Assembly (NCBI GenBank): GCA_026874595.1
Contig: CM049310.1
Span: 80,646,056 to 80,710,055, forward strand
Direction of reading: 5' to 3'
DNA: 64,000 nt
DNA from: Sipunculus nudus
Taxonomy: Eukaryota; Annelida; Sipuncula; Golfingiida; Sipunculidae
A model generated the notes under the pieces. That model was not told where the DNA came from, searched no databases, and saw nothing but the letters and a program-made list of their open reading frames with translations. The translations under genes were made by a program, and so were the position numbers. Positions 10,346 to 24,100 of this stretch are shown one piece after another. Position 1 is the first letter of the stretch; each line of letters begins with the position of its first letter.

Positions 10346-11949
10346 TATTTTATATTGTGAACCTTAAGGTAATTATATGTTTCTTAAATAGGTACTAATT
10401 TTTAATTAATTGTAAGTTTTGGATATAATTTAAGGATTTATGATATTACGTTTGATGTGGAGCTTTAATGCCTGTGCCTTAACATTTGCATGTATAATGT
10501 ATATTCATTCACAGCAGAGCCCATGGTGCCACTGTATATAGACTTTCAGTTGTCATATTGCACAAAATATCTCCTTTATCACGGCAGGTTGGTGCCGTTC
10601 TTTCGGACTCTTTAGCTGCAAAACGTCAGTACTTACACTATGGGTCTTTATATTCTCTACCACAAGACAAAATGAAAATGTATGGGGGACACCAGATAAA
10701 GTTCTGGCTCTTTTGTTAGGAGTTGAAAGTGTACTGGACACGAGATGCTGGAACCATTGGATCCATATACTCCACTTAATGGTAAATGGTGTGTTTGATT
10801 TTCATTCTTGGTAAAAGTTTGTTAACCGGAGGAACTAAGGCTTGTGAAAAAGAGTACATGAGTCACTTATTGTTGTGAAATGACCAGTACAGTCAGACCT
10901 AGAACAGTCATACATATAAGGGATTTGCCTAAATTCACGTGCTAATTACCCTTGTAAGAAGAGTCATGTAACTCATTCATTTATCTTACGTCCTTTAAAT
11001 CGAAATATATTAAAGACAGAATATAATGTTAACTAATGAGCCTATCACTGACATTAGAATGCAGATAGATATTTTACACATAAAAATTACTAAAATAATT
11101 TTTAAAATTACTATTGCATACTGCTTATTCTTCATTTACTGTCCTTTATTCACTGCTTATTTTACAATTTGCTTGACCATTCATGGTAATTTGAGCAGTA
11201 TATGATATGCATATACACGTATAATGTATTTTGTTAGACTTATACGTACATTTGCAGTTCCTTTTTTATGTTTTAAAACCGTATGTTGCTCAACTATTCT
11301 AAATTGTTTGCATATATCAAATGAACGTCGATGAATGAATGTTTTCATTCTTTCCATCTTTGTATTCAGCTATGATGTATTTTGATAGATTTATACTCAC
11401 ATGTGCAGTTTCTGTTACCACGTATGATTTACAATCTTATATTACTCAACTGAAAAAAAATGTTTGTAGAAAATTCAATTCGTTTGAAGTATGCCTTTTT
11501 GTGTTTATTGTCTCGATCAAGCCATTTTTTCAGAGAAAATGTTATTTATTAACCATATTAATTGTTGTCTACGCTGGGAGTGTGTAGAGTAGGGTTTTAT
11601 CAAAGACTTAAGTTAGCAGATGATTAACCTGTCATTTGAATTTGTAAGGCTTTATCTACAGAAATATACAATCAGTCAATCACAGATGGTATGATTCCCA
11701 TAAAAACCTATTTGAACAGGACTAACCATGACGATAAACTATTATTCCTTAAATAGTTTTACGCAATATTTGAGCATCAGTGGAGTGATAATTATTCAAC
11801 CGGCCGCGCCCTATATTTGGGGACGGGCCTCCCATCATAAATATGAGGAATAAAGGGACTACTGCAAAATTTAGAGTAAAAAAAATTTAGCTATGGGTAA
11901 AATATTGGGCCGATCAGTTTTCGGCTTATTATTATGTGCAACCCGTAAC

Positions 11950-11950
<1 letters not shown>
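10346..11950. other. no gene confirmed
   Basis: AT-rich DNA. At 10,560-10,780 a frame of about 70 codons is open downstream of a cag acceptor and could be imagined as a tail exon of the Ig gene, but its composition (tryptophan- and leucine-rich) and weak borders do not support it. Two related stretches of about 100 bp at 11,190 and 11,350 look like an old tandem duplication. Confidence 0.4.

Positions 11951-11951
<1 letters not shown>

Positions 11952-12010
<59 letters not shown>
11952..12010. repeat. (TA)n microsatellite
   Basis: About 58 bp of uninterrupted TA repeats. The IYIYIY frames on the - strand are artefacts. Confidence 0.95.
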
Positions 12011-12013
<3 letters not shown>

Positions 12014-13026
12014 CCCATTTGGTAGTATGCATACTCTGTTCGGATTTTATAGCATGAAAAATGGGAGGATAAAGCATAAAATACCTTCTTGATTAAGAAA
12101 AAAGGAATTATATTAGGAATCATTTAACAAAAAAAAAAACATTATACTTGTGTTAAGAATCAGCTAGAAATAACAGCAATTTGTAAAGGAAATTATCAGA
12201 CCTTATACTGAACAAAAATAGATAGAGATACTAATGAAACAGAACAGTATTTTGAGACTTTAAGTGAATCTCAACTTGATAAAGATTGTATTAACTGGCT
12301 TGACCGTGTACTCACTGGGGAAGAATGTCTGTAAACGTTATTTCTCTAATGGCAAAAGTTATATAAATGACGGTATTAGTGTTTTTGAAAAGTTGTGTCA
12401 TATTTTTAAGCTTATGATATATTCCTTTATACATCAGTTGTTAAAGAGGAGCTCTCAAAGGCAGGCTGTTATAACACTTAAATAAAATGAAAGATAGAAC
12501 TCTAAAAAGAATCAAAAGTCAAATTTCATTGTTAAACAGTGGCTAAAAACTTCTTTTAAAAAATATTTGTTAGTACGACATTAGATTAATATTATTTCTT
12601 TCTGAATTAATTCATAAGAATCCAACCGTACATGTTAAAGGAGAAAATATCACATTAATTATAGACTTTTAATCACGGATTTCTATACAGAAATCTTGTC
12701 AGGTATTTTTCATTGAAGATGGATTTCTAGAGAAATAAGTGAAAATAAATCAAGTGAAACAAGCGCCTCCTAGTAAGTCCCGCACGAAGAGCAAGTCCCT
12801 AATTATAGTTTGACCGACCTTGTGAAATTCGCTTGAGGCGAGTCCAATGCACTTTTATTTATGACAGGCGTCTGAGATACAAACATGCAAACAAATATAA
12901 ATATCATTCATCACAAGACCTTTATCAGCGATAAAATATATACACAGCTAAAAAGGAGTTTCCTTGTCGGACTCTTGACTCCGCAGCGCTTACTCTAATA
13001 TGCACAAGGACTCAAAGGATTCCTTA

Positions 13027-13030
<4 letters not shown>
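12011..13030. other. no gene seen
   Basis: AT-rich DNA with short chance frames only. No repeat family was recognised. Confidence 0.4.

Positions 13031-13098
<68 letters not shown>
13031..13098. repeat. (TA)n microsatellite
   Basis: About 68 bp of TA repeats abutting the putative TIR element that follows. Confidence 0.95.
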
Positions 13099-13100
<2 letters not shown>

Positions 13101-13102
<2 letters not shown>

Positions 13103-13926
13103 GGCTGTATCAATATATCGATATATAATAATAAATAGCGATTCTTACTCTAACTTTACATATAACCATGACGATTTATAAATCTAAATGCACTGTATTT
13201 TTGTTGCTTTGGCTTTTAACACTTGTTTATAAATGTATATACCAATGCACGTCAGTACTTCCATGACAAGCAGGCGCATGTGAGCGATAATAGGAGAATG
13301 ATAATGACGTTCCTCTTTATTAATGAAATCGATATTCACATCACATATTGCTACTAGAAACAAGGTACATTCACGTATATATCCTATCTTTATATATATC
13401 ATTTCATCTCAATTTTTTTTATTTACGCAGCCGGTCATAGGTTACTCGGAACTCACGCGTTCGACATCAGATGTCAAATAAATGGTTAAAGCCTGGGGAC
13501 AAATCCTGTACAAACAGGAGAGTGACCAATGGGATTCATATTCACAGAAATATACAAAACTGTGTAATAACATGACATTAAAAAATACAGCCTATGATCT
13601 TTCCCACCAAATGCAATATAACATGTTTGTGCCGGGGGGGGGGGGGATGCTAAGGGCTAAAAGAAGATCGGTATTTTGGTAGTCTTGATTAGATGCATTT
13701 TGATAATTAAAATCAACCTGTTTGTTTATATAATTAATATCAAGCTTAAGCTGCTTAAGTGCATAGCATACTAAATATGTTGCATGTCACAATTAAAAAA
13801 ATCTAAAAACAAGAAACAGAGAGGTTACTAAGAAATTATATACAAAGAAAAATGAAACGTATCGTCAATACGTATCGATAACGAATTAACCGTATCGCAA
13901 TACGTATTGTACCGGAAGAGGACAAC
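13101..13926. mobile_element. putative hAT-like non-autonomous element
   Basis: The left border (agggctgtatcaatatatcg) and the inverted right border (ccggtacaatacgtattgcg read on the - strand) share a degenerate gtayaataygtatygcgata pattern. TA microsatellites lie just outside both ends. Ends of the type aggg(c/g)tgta are frequent in hAT-related elements. No transposase is present. A related end (aggggtgtaccaatcgatt) occurs at about 30,157. Support is by eye only. Confidence 0.35.

Positions 13927-13971
<45 letters not shown>
13927..13971. repeat. (TA)n microsatellite
   Basis: TA repeats of about 45 bp. Confidence 0.95.
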
Positions 13972-13980
<9 letters not shown>

Positions 13981-14039
13981 GTTTACTTTCCTTCTAATGC
14001 ACAAGGACTAGAATGTTACATTTAAATACATTCATGCAT

Positions 14040-14490
14040 CAGGCCTAGAAATTAGTCCCGGACCACCGGAATTTGACTATAGTTTACAAGGATACAACAT
14101 ACCCTATTTGCTGGTATTAATTTTACGGGGTCTGATTAGCTGAATTTCTAAGCCGTGAATAACTAATACAAAATTAGTATGTTTGGTATATTAGTGATAT
14201 TTCTTTCTTGTTTTTGCATGTCAAAACAGATTATTTTAATGAGATAAAGGTAAATTTACTCTTGTACAGACCTGTATATAAGTCGGATGAGACTGACATC
14301 GTATTGTGTCTTTAAATCCCCACCTTAACCTTAACATTACAGTCTTTTAAAAAAATAACTGACAAATGAGTTTCAAATGTGGTGTCCGGTAAAATCCTTT
14401 GGATCTAGAAAATGTTCTGCTCTGCCAGTTTTCACTGTGTGATGGAAAACTCTGTAAATTTTGCGAGCCCTGTATCAATTTCTAGCCCTG
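14040..14490. mobile_element. short TIR element (MITE), hAT-like ends
   Basis: The left end is CAGGCCTAGAAATT and the right end AATTTCTAGCCCTG, inverted complements with one mismatch, 451 bp apart. No clear target duplication was found. It is non-coding. Confidence 0.5.
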
Positions 14491-14642
14491 AGTGGATACC
14501 CATCCTTAAGCGACCACTATGCACACCTTACTAATGTGTGTAGTCAACAAATCAGGGAGTACTGTGAATGTACAGTCAAAAGTGTAAACACCAGAGTCAG
14601 GTAACCGCTCCAGTTCCTGTTATTCACGACTTGGGTGTTGGT

Positions 14643-14651
14643 CACTATATA

Positions 14652-14694
<43 letters not shown>

Positions 14695-14770
14695 CGTGAA
14701 ATCTCGCCTGACGACCACTCAGCTATCACGGCCATCCCGCTAAGACGACCAGGTGTTTGGTCCCAGACAA
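14643..14770. repeat. (TA)n tract and a fragment with CGACCA motifs
   Basis: TA repeats (about 14,650-14,690) are followed by 'accgtgaaatctcgcctgacgac', which resembles the ends of pogo-like elements such as the one at 196-1414. Only one end was found. Confidence 0.4.
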
Positions 14771-14914
14771 ATCTAATGTAAATCATAATAAAAATCCTCC
14801 CACTAACAAATATAGATATATACAGTCTACAATAAACTGTGATATAACAGTTTCTTCATTGGATATGTTAGGTGATGTTAGAAAGTGCATAAACATATTT
14901 AACGGTCCGTTTGG

Positions 14915-14920
14915 TTTATT
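14915..14920 (-). terminator. candidate polyadenylation signal of the SLC18B1-like gene A
   Basis: AATAAA on the - strand, 208 nt downstream of the stop codon at 15128-15130. Position and orientation are right for the 3' UTR, but no transcript evidence is available. Confidence 0.35.
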
Positions 14921-15127
14921 TTATGAGACAATGTGATTGTTGGTATTCACGGCTTCGTCACTGATGTATCCTCGTCGGTATTTACAGCGCTGTTCTTAAC
15001 ATGGGAAGGCACGGCACTCTGACATCTCGTAAACCTCCCAGGACAGAGTGGCCAAATACAGCTGCCTTCACAACATCCCCTGGTATTAAATACAAGTACA
15101 TATACCCTGGCTCGTGTTCTTTTACCT

Positions 15128-18100
15128 TTAAGGAACACACTCAGGAAGTTCAATCTTATCATTATCTGAAGATGAGGCGGAGTCAAATTTACGTTTAGTG
15201 TTACGTGTCCAGCAAATGTAGATAACCAGGACTAGTGACGTCACAATGCAAAGGAAACCAAACGAGCTGGTACCCCACTCAAATCCTACAAACTGATACA
15301 GAGCGCCACCTAACACCGGACCCAGAAACTCTCTGTAAATACAGCAGATGAAAACTAATCAGTTTATCTGTAATTCCTTTTCATTTTATCTGGAGGATGG
15401 AGGCATGTAGAATGCACAAGGTATTATAACGATGGCTATTCATGTTAACTCGCAAACAAATTGTTTAAACATGTAACAAAACCCAATGCGATCAGCTGTT
15501 TTCCACTCGATCTAATAATACAAATGTAACTATGTAAAGACAACACTGTACTCACCCAACCTTTAAAAATGCAACAAACGTTGATGCCACCATTCCTTGG
15601 GTGGCTATGTCGTCCGGACAGCCATGTTCCCTAAAATGTGAATAAAATGTGTCTACGATCAAATTTAACAAGAATAGTTACTTTATATGTGTAGAGGACA
15701 TATATAAATATTTGATTATATAAAAATTATATTTGATTATATAAAGGAACGTATCACCTAATGTGGGTATATTCTTAAAGGCTGCGTTTACACGCTTACG
15801 TAAACAACGTCGTTTATACTGTCAGCGATAAGACATTAGTTTACCTACAGAATGACAAGGTTAAACCCCATTACATAGGACTGACGATCGTTTAGACATC
15901 ATTTAGGGATAAAAAACAAGATCTGTCAACGATCTTTAAATGAGATCACCGCAATCACCAAAATCTCTTATAGTCCGGGGGCTGAGGGGGGTCCTGTGTG
16001 CAATCATATGTCCCCTAATTTTGACTTCTGATCCAGGTAGGATACCCTTAGGGGAGTAAAAAAAACTTGGATAGACATCCTGGGCGCAGGCAGAAATGGT
16101 GAAATTCAAGATGGCGTCCAAGATGGCCACCGAATTATTGAATCATTGTTAGGCCAAAATAAAAAAAGGTATGGTTCTCAGGCACTTTTTTTCAGAAATC
16201 AATGCGGGCGGGCGCTTTTTTTATTTTAAATTTTTTGGTATGTTTCGACAAAAATGTCAAATGATAAGGGAAAAGCATGAAAATAACAGTTTTACTTTGC
16301 TAATTAAGTAAAAGCACTACAAAACAAAGGAAATTGTATGGTTTTATCTCCTTGAAAGAAATGTCGGAGCTGCAGCAGCTCAAAATTGGAAAGTTTTTAT
16401 TGAAAATCAAAATAAAAATATTTGATGTGGGGGTTTAAAATTGATGCGGGCGGTGCCTGAGAACCATACCTTTAATTTTTTTTGGCCTTACATGTGTCTT
16501 TTTTTATTGTGCGCTGTTGACATTCTGATTCGTGTTGGGCTCAAGCCCTGGGCGTCAATTGCTATGGCGTGTAGAGACACATCGCTCGGTGTAATCCGTA
16601 CTGGGTAAACCCTGGCGTGTAAAGACACAGCGCTCGTGCTAATCTGGAATTTTCTGGGCTGTTCGCGCTCTATGAGCGCGTGTATTGTATTGTTCTTTTT
16701 GCGCGTGTGTATTATGTATTGTTGTGTTCTTTTGATTGTTCGTGAAATAGAAGTTTCTATGCTTTGGGATGAGAAGCTATAAATTAGAGGCTGTGTTTAG
16801 AGCCCAGAGAGAAGAGAGAGAGAAAAAAATTGAAGCGGACACAGAAGAGTATGAGTCAGTTTGTGGACCTTTCCGATAATTGCAGAATTTATAGATCTTC
16901 TTCAAAATTTGTAACGGATTTTATACAGTTCTCAGTTTGCCTTTTGGACTATTATCAAAACTTCACTTTTGGATTACAACAGATTGATTTCGGGATTGAA
17001 TTGGACTATTATTCTCTGAGAAGATTAATGTGAACTGATCATCTGGATTATATGTTGTTACAGGTGTCTCTTTTATTGTGCTTAAGAGTCTTGCATGTGT
17101 CTGTGTAGCGCTAGCATTGTCCGTTGCCATGGGAGACGCGCGAGCCGGGCCGGCCCACGTATGAACTCTAGCTTGTAGAGACGCAGCGTTCTTTGTTCTA
17201 CATGTTTCCTGTAACATGTGTATTGTTCTATGGAGTTTACCATTTCTAGAATTTTCGGATGAAAAAGGTTATAAATAGGGGCAGTGTTAAGAGCCGGGGG
17301 GAGGGAGAAATATTACAGAGGACACGGAAGAGTGTGAGTCAATTTGTATAAATCATGGGAGGGCAAATTATTGTCTCTCAGTAGATTAAGTCCTTATTAC
17401 AAAATGTAGAGAAGATTGAATACAGAATAGCTTTCAGGAAAAATAAATTAAGCCATCACAATATGAAATGGGAAGTGATAAAGGAACAGTTGTACGAGAC
17501 GGAAATTGATGAAACAAATAGTAACAGAGAAATAAAGATATAAATATGTATGTGTTTTTTATGCATATATGTTTATATATGCATAAAAACCAAGATCAAT
17601 GAGGCTGATACAGCTGTCTTGCTTTTTGTTTGTATATGTTTTGTATATGTTTTGAATTTGACTTGAGTCAGTTTGTGGAGCTTTCCGATACTTGCAGCAG
17701 TTATAGATCTTCTTTAAAATTTGTAACGGTTTTTATATAGTCTTCAGTTTGCCATTGGGATTACTACCAGAACTACACTTTTTGATTACAACAGATTGTT
17801 TTCGGGAATACATTGGATTTTCTGAGAAGATATATGTGAAATGTTCATCTGGATTATATGCTTTAAAGGACTTTTTGAGCTTTGACAGTGGTGGTATCCA
17901 GGTACTGTACACTTCATTTCTTATACTGTGTAATTGTATTGAATTGCTGCTGTACTGTTGTTACACTGTGTAATTGTATTGATTTAGTGTATTGTAATGA
18001 TAGGGTTGTTTTAAGAATAAATTATAATAATTTGTTAATAAAAAAACACTGATTTCTTAATTCATTCCCCCAGACATTTCGCGCTGCCTAGCGTTACAGA

Positions 18101-21100
18101 ATCTTATTTTTTATTTATCTCCGTAACAAAATTTATGCTCGTCACGACTACGCGATCTGTTTTTATTAGGTTCCATAACATAAAATTGCATGGGGGCTCT
18201 TCCGGGAGGCTTAATAGTTTTGAAAATTTATTGGGCCTTGACCTAGAGACATTGTTTACAATACAATGTTTACAAGATTACATATTGTTTACAATACATT
18301 GTTTACAAGATTTATTTCAGTGGGTATTTTGTTATTGTTTTAACATCTTAACATGGCAGATTTCAAACCGGAGACATTTGTTGAAGATCCTGATCAACTT
18401 GAACAGTTGACAAAAGATCAGTTGTTGCGTTTGGGACAACACTTAGGGCTAGGTTTGAAAAAAAGCTTTGAGAAAGCCTGATGTCAGTGCTAAAATCATG
18501 CAAGATCTAGTTAGCAAAGGTTTAATTGAAGAGAGTGAAGTGGAAACATAAAAAAATGACAGCCTTGCTATGCAGTTAGAATTAAAAAAGTTAGAAATGC
18601 AACATGAGCTAGCATTTAAATAGTTAGAAATAGAAAACAAAGAGAAGAGAGGGAATTAGAAAAGCAAAACTAGAAAAAGTAAAAAAAAAAAAAAATTGAG
18701 TTAAAACGACTGGAGTTAGAAAGACTTAAACTAGAACATGGTCTACGTGCTGCCCCAACTCTGAAGTTTTGATGTTACTAAAACATTGGACTTGTCCCAC
18801 CTTTTCAAGAAAAAGAGGTTGATAAATATTCCTAACACTTTGAGAAGGTAGCTAATATTTAAAATGGCCTACGGAAAATTGGACTATGCTATTACAAAGT
18901 GTATTGACTGGCAAGACCAGAGAAATTTATACAGAGCTTTCAGTAGAAGCCGCTGCTGACTATGACCAGGTTAAACGGTAAATTCTAAAAGGTTATGAGT
19001 TAGTTCCGGAGGCTTACTGCGAGAAATTCAGAAAATTGGAAAAGCGCAAAGAACAGACCTACGTAGAATTTGCTAGGACGAAAGAGCAGTTGTTTGATCG
19101 CTGGTGTAGTTCTAAAAATGTAATGAAAGATTATGACAATTTGCGCCAGTTGATTTTGTTTGAAGAATTAAGCGCTGCATTAATGCAGGTGTTAAAACTT
19201 TTCTTGACGAGAAAAGTCCTGAAACACTTGACATTGCTGCTCAATTTGCGGATGATTAATCATTAACACACCAAATGTCCTTTACTAGCAAATCAAACCA
19301 GTCATCCACAAACAAGAATGTAAATCAGTATGGTCAAAAGAAGTTTAAGGCGCAGTCACCCAGTACTAGTAGTCCTGATAGTTCAGCAAAGTCCATTGCT
19401 ACACCTCAATCCACGTCCACTGTGTCTGAATCCAACCAAGGCCAGTCATTTTCATGGAAAATCCGTCATTGCTGCAAAATGGAAGGTCATCTAATATCTG
19501 ACTGCTGGAAACTTGCAAATAAACTAAAGAGAAGACCCTCTGGTTTTGTTTCAAAATCTATGCATATCATAGTACAAGAGCCAAGCTCTTTTCATGTAAA
19601 TATGGGGTACAACTCCTTTATTGACTCTAAAAAGAGTTTGATGTTACAGAAGCCAACGTGCCGTCTGACTCCAAAGAAGAATCCATGGCTTGCGGGGTAA
19701 AAACCTCATTTGATTCCTGCGAGGAATTAATAAGGCTAGGTCCTTTCAAGGCTCCTGCGAGGAGTATCCTCTAAATAAGGCTAAGTCCTTTTATGACTCT
19801 TGCGAGAGTATTTCAAGTGAGGCCAGGTCCTCATATGACAAAAAGAAGTTTGTTTCTGCTGAGGAAAATTCCTCTGTTGACTCCCATTAGGAGTTTAATT
19901 GTAATAAGGATGTAGATTCCTTTAGTGACTCTGAAAAAGAGTTTGTGTCTGACACTGTCAGTGTCAGTTCTTTGTTTGATGAAACTGAAGTAGTAGGTTC
20001 TTCTCCTGACTCTGAAATGGAGTTATTTGAGCTATTCATACATGATGGTTTTGTATCACTTTCAAGTTATTTTTCAGACTCTACCCCTATTAGAATTTTG
20101 AGGGACACTAACTCAGACCAGACTCTTATGTTGGCAAAAGCACTTTGCCATTTTCTAATAGGTCTTTTACTGATGCACATGCACTTGTTAATGGTGTTTT
20201 CAGACAAGTACACTTCAGTTCCGCTTCACAGTGTACATTTAAGGACAGATATCATTTCTGGGAATATTACTGTTGGCATAAGAACTACTTTACCCTTTAA
20301 GGAAATTCAGTTGCTGCTAGACAATGATGTTGCAGGTGACAAAGTACAGCCTGTACCAATAGTGACAGATAAGCCGTCACTTGTTCAGGACACTGATCCT
20401 GAAAGTCAGGAAATTCCTGGTTTGTATCCTTCATGTGCTGTGTCATCGAACGTAATATCAACAGATCACGTAGTCGTGATGAGCACAATTTTGTTATGAA
20501 GATAAAATCAGATTATGTAACACTAGGCAGCGCGAAATGTCTAGGGGAATGAATAAAGAAGCCAGTGGTTTTTTGTTAACAAACAATTATAATTTTATTC
20601 TTAAAACAACCCTAACATTACAATACACTAAATCAATACAATAACACAATATAACAACAGTATAACAGTAAATCAATACAGTCACACAGTATAATAAACA
20701 AAGTGTACAGTACCTGGATACGACCACTGTCACAGCGACAACAAGTAAAATAAATAATCCAGATGAACATTTCACATAAATCTTCTCAGAGAATAATAGT
20801 CCGATTCAATCACAAAATCAATCTGCTGTAAACCAAAAGTGAAGTTCTTGTAATAATCCCGATAACTGACTCACTTTCCTCAGTGTCCGCTGGAATATTT
20901 CTCTCTTTCTTCGGCTCTAAACACAGGCCTTATTTAAAACGTTTCACCTCAAGCCGAGAACCTAACAATACATAATTCTCACGCCCAAAGAACATACTAG
21001 AACAAAGAACGCTGTGTTTCTACACGTCAGACCCCACACGTGGGCCGGGCCAGCACGCGTCTCCCATGGCAACGGACAATGCTTGCGCTACACAGACACA

Positions 21101-24100
21101 TGTGAGACTGCTGCACACAATAAAAGAGAAGTCTGTAACAGCTGTAACTAGATCTATGGCCAAGGAAAACACACATGAGGAAAATGGTCCAGATAATAAC
21201 ACTCTGGGAGTCACTAGTGACTCGTCTTACGACTCGCCCGTACATGATGCAGGATTTTCAAGGTCAGAACTTATCGCGGAACAACATAAGGACCCTGATA
21301 TTTCATGTTTGTTTCCAAGGGCAGTTTATAAAGATGACCTGTCACAGAACCCAGTTTGTTTCTATAATAAAAATGGAGTGCTTATGCGTAAATAGCGACC
21401 ACCTGATGTAGGCGCTGATGATGAGAGGGCCACCAAACATCAAATGGTAATGCCCAAAAGCTATCGCAAAGAAATTCTAAGCATTGCACATAAGGCTCCT
21501 TTGTCTGACCATTTAGGTATAAATAAAACCTATCAGAAAGTTAGTACACACTTCTATTGGCCTAACCATAGGACAGATGTTGTAAAATACTGTCAATCAT
21601 GCCACACATGCCAGATAGTAGACAAGCCCAATCAGAATCCTCCTAAAGCCCCACTTAGGCCTATTCCTGCTTTCGAGGAACCATTAAGTAGGATTATTGT
21701 TATCTTTGTTGGACCACTGCCCAAAAAAATCTGGACATGAATACTTGCAGACAATTATGTGCGCATTTACCAGGTTCCCTGAGGCAATACCGTTGCGCAA
21801 AATTAATGCCAAAGGTATTGTCAAGGCTCTGACCAAGTGTTTTTTTACAACTTTTGGATTACCAAAATCCGTTCGGTCTGACCAAGGGTTTAATTTTATG
21901 TCTGGCTTATTCCAGCAAGTTATTGTTGAGGTAGGTATAAATCAGTACGTCGCCATACCAACCTAAAAGTCAGGGCGCCCTCGAGTGTTTTCACCAGACA
22001 TTAAAAAACATGATTAGGACTTATTGTTATGACACACAGAAAGACTGGGATGAAGGAATCCCCCTTTTGCTGTTTTCTGTCAGAGAATCATTTCAAGAGT
22101 CCTTGGGTTGAACAAGTTTTTGGACACTCAGTTCGCGGTTTATTAAAACTACTTAAAGAAAAACTGTTGTGTGAAAATCCTGATTCTCCTAGTTTATTGC
22201 AGTATGTCTCAGACTTTCCCACTATACTACACAATGCTTGTGAGATTGCAAAGTCGAATCTTAAATCTGCACAAAGTAAAATGAAAACAAAGTATGACAA
22301 GCACAGTGTAAGTAGGATGTTTGAGCCTCGCCTTACTACCCATCCCTGACAGACCTCTGCAAGCTAGGTATTTTGGTCCTTACATTGTTGATAAGAAACT
22401 CAGTGATTTAAATTACATACTGTTAACACCAGATAGGCGTAAGAAAAAACAACTGTGCCATTTTAACATGTTGAAACCATATTATGACAGAAATAGCACA
22501 TCAGATGTTGTACATAATGTTACTGCTGTTAATTTTGTAAAACCTGACCCTGACCCTGTAAAAGTAGATACTGATTGTTAGTGTGATGTAGACATTCAGT
22601 GTGGAACAGTACCACTAATAAACTGAGACGTGCTTAACAACCTGAATGCCAAACAGTCACACCTAACCGCACTGCAACAACAAGACCTCAAGAACCTGCT
22701 GCAGAATTATGAACATTTGTTTAGTGACATTCCAACGCGAACTAACATATTGTACCATGACGGCGATGTTGGCGAGGCAAGCGCAGTCAAGCAGCATCCT
22801 TATAGACTGAATCCAAAAAACAAGAGTATCTCCAAGATGAGGTTCAATATTTGCTGGACAATGATTTTATTGAACCCAGTAACAGTAACTTGAGTTCACC
22901 ATGTATTCTTGTGCCAGAACCTTATGGAAGTTACGGTATGTGCACAGATGATTAAAAACTGAAATCTGTCACCAAGACTGACACGTTCCCGATTCCGAGG
23001 ATCGATGATTTGTATTGATAGAGTCGGTAGCTCCAGATAGCAAGTTTGACTTGCTAAAAGGATCCTGGCAAGTTCCGCTGACAGAACGAGCGAAAGAAGT
23101 GTGCGCATTGTGACACCTTAAGGACTGTACCAGTATAATGTTATGCCGTTTGGCATGAAAAACTCTCTAGCCACATTCCAGCGCCTCATCCATATGGTTG
23201 TCAAGGACATTTAGGGCTGCGACGCATATATTGATGACCTCGTCGTGTACAGCGACACCTGGGAGAAACATTTGCAAATCCTTCCCGACCTCTTCGAAAG
23301 ACTCAGCGAAGCACGTCTGACCGTCAACTTAGTCACATCTGAGTTTTGTCATGCACAAGTAACATTTTTTTGTTATATTGTAAGGCAGGGTCTAGCAAAA
23401 CCTGTTGATGCTAAAATAAGTGCTATTTCTGCATTTTCTAGAGCAGAAAACAAAAAGCAAATAATGCGTTTTCTTGGTATGGTTGGCTACTACAGGAAGT
23501 TTTGTCAAAGTTTTTCTGCTGTAGCTGAACCTTTGACTAATTTGTTAAGGAAGAAACAAAAGTTTGTATGGAATGTTCAGTGTGAAATTTCAGGATTTGA
23601 AAGCAATTCTGCAAAGTTCACCAGTTTAGCAGCTCCAGACTTTTCTGTACCTTTTATTAAGCTGTAGATGCTAGTGATACTGCTGCTGGTGCTGTGCTGT
23701 TACAAGAAGGCAGTGATGGCATAGATCATCCAATTTGTTATTTTTCAAGAAAGTTCAATGCAAACCAGAAAAACTACTCCACAATTGAAAAAGAATGTTT
23801 GGCTTTGATTTTGGCTTTGTAACATTTTGAAGTTCATGATACTTCATCGTCAAGCCTATCATTGTCTTCAGTGATCACAATCCCCTCACGTTCATGATCA
23901 AAATGAAGTGTAAAAATCAAAGATTGTTGAGATGGAGTTTGTTTTTACAGGATTACAATTTTGAAATCAGACACATTAAAGGGAAAGACAATGTATTTGC
24001 TGATTGCTTATCGAGATGTTTATGAAATGTTGTAAACAAGATGTTTATGTAATGTTGTAAATAAGATGATTTTTGAAATATTGTAAAATTTAGTGATTGT

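Noticed and set aside
10560-10785. Possible tail exon of the Ig receptor
   Set aside because: The phase-1 frame is open, but composition is unlike a cytoplasmic tail and the acceptor is not distinctive. Another frame with EPLDPYTPLNG has a stop just upstream.
11871-12123. IYIYIY frames on the - strand, and similar ones at 6,007-6,198 and 61,391-61,753
   Set aside because: Artefacts of (TA)n tracts.
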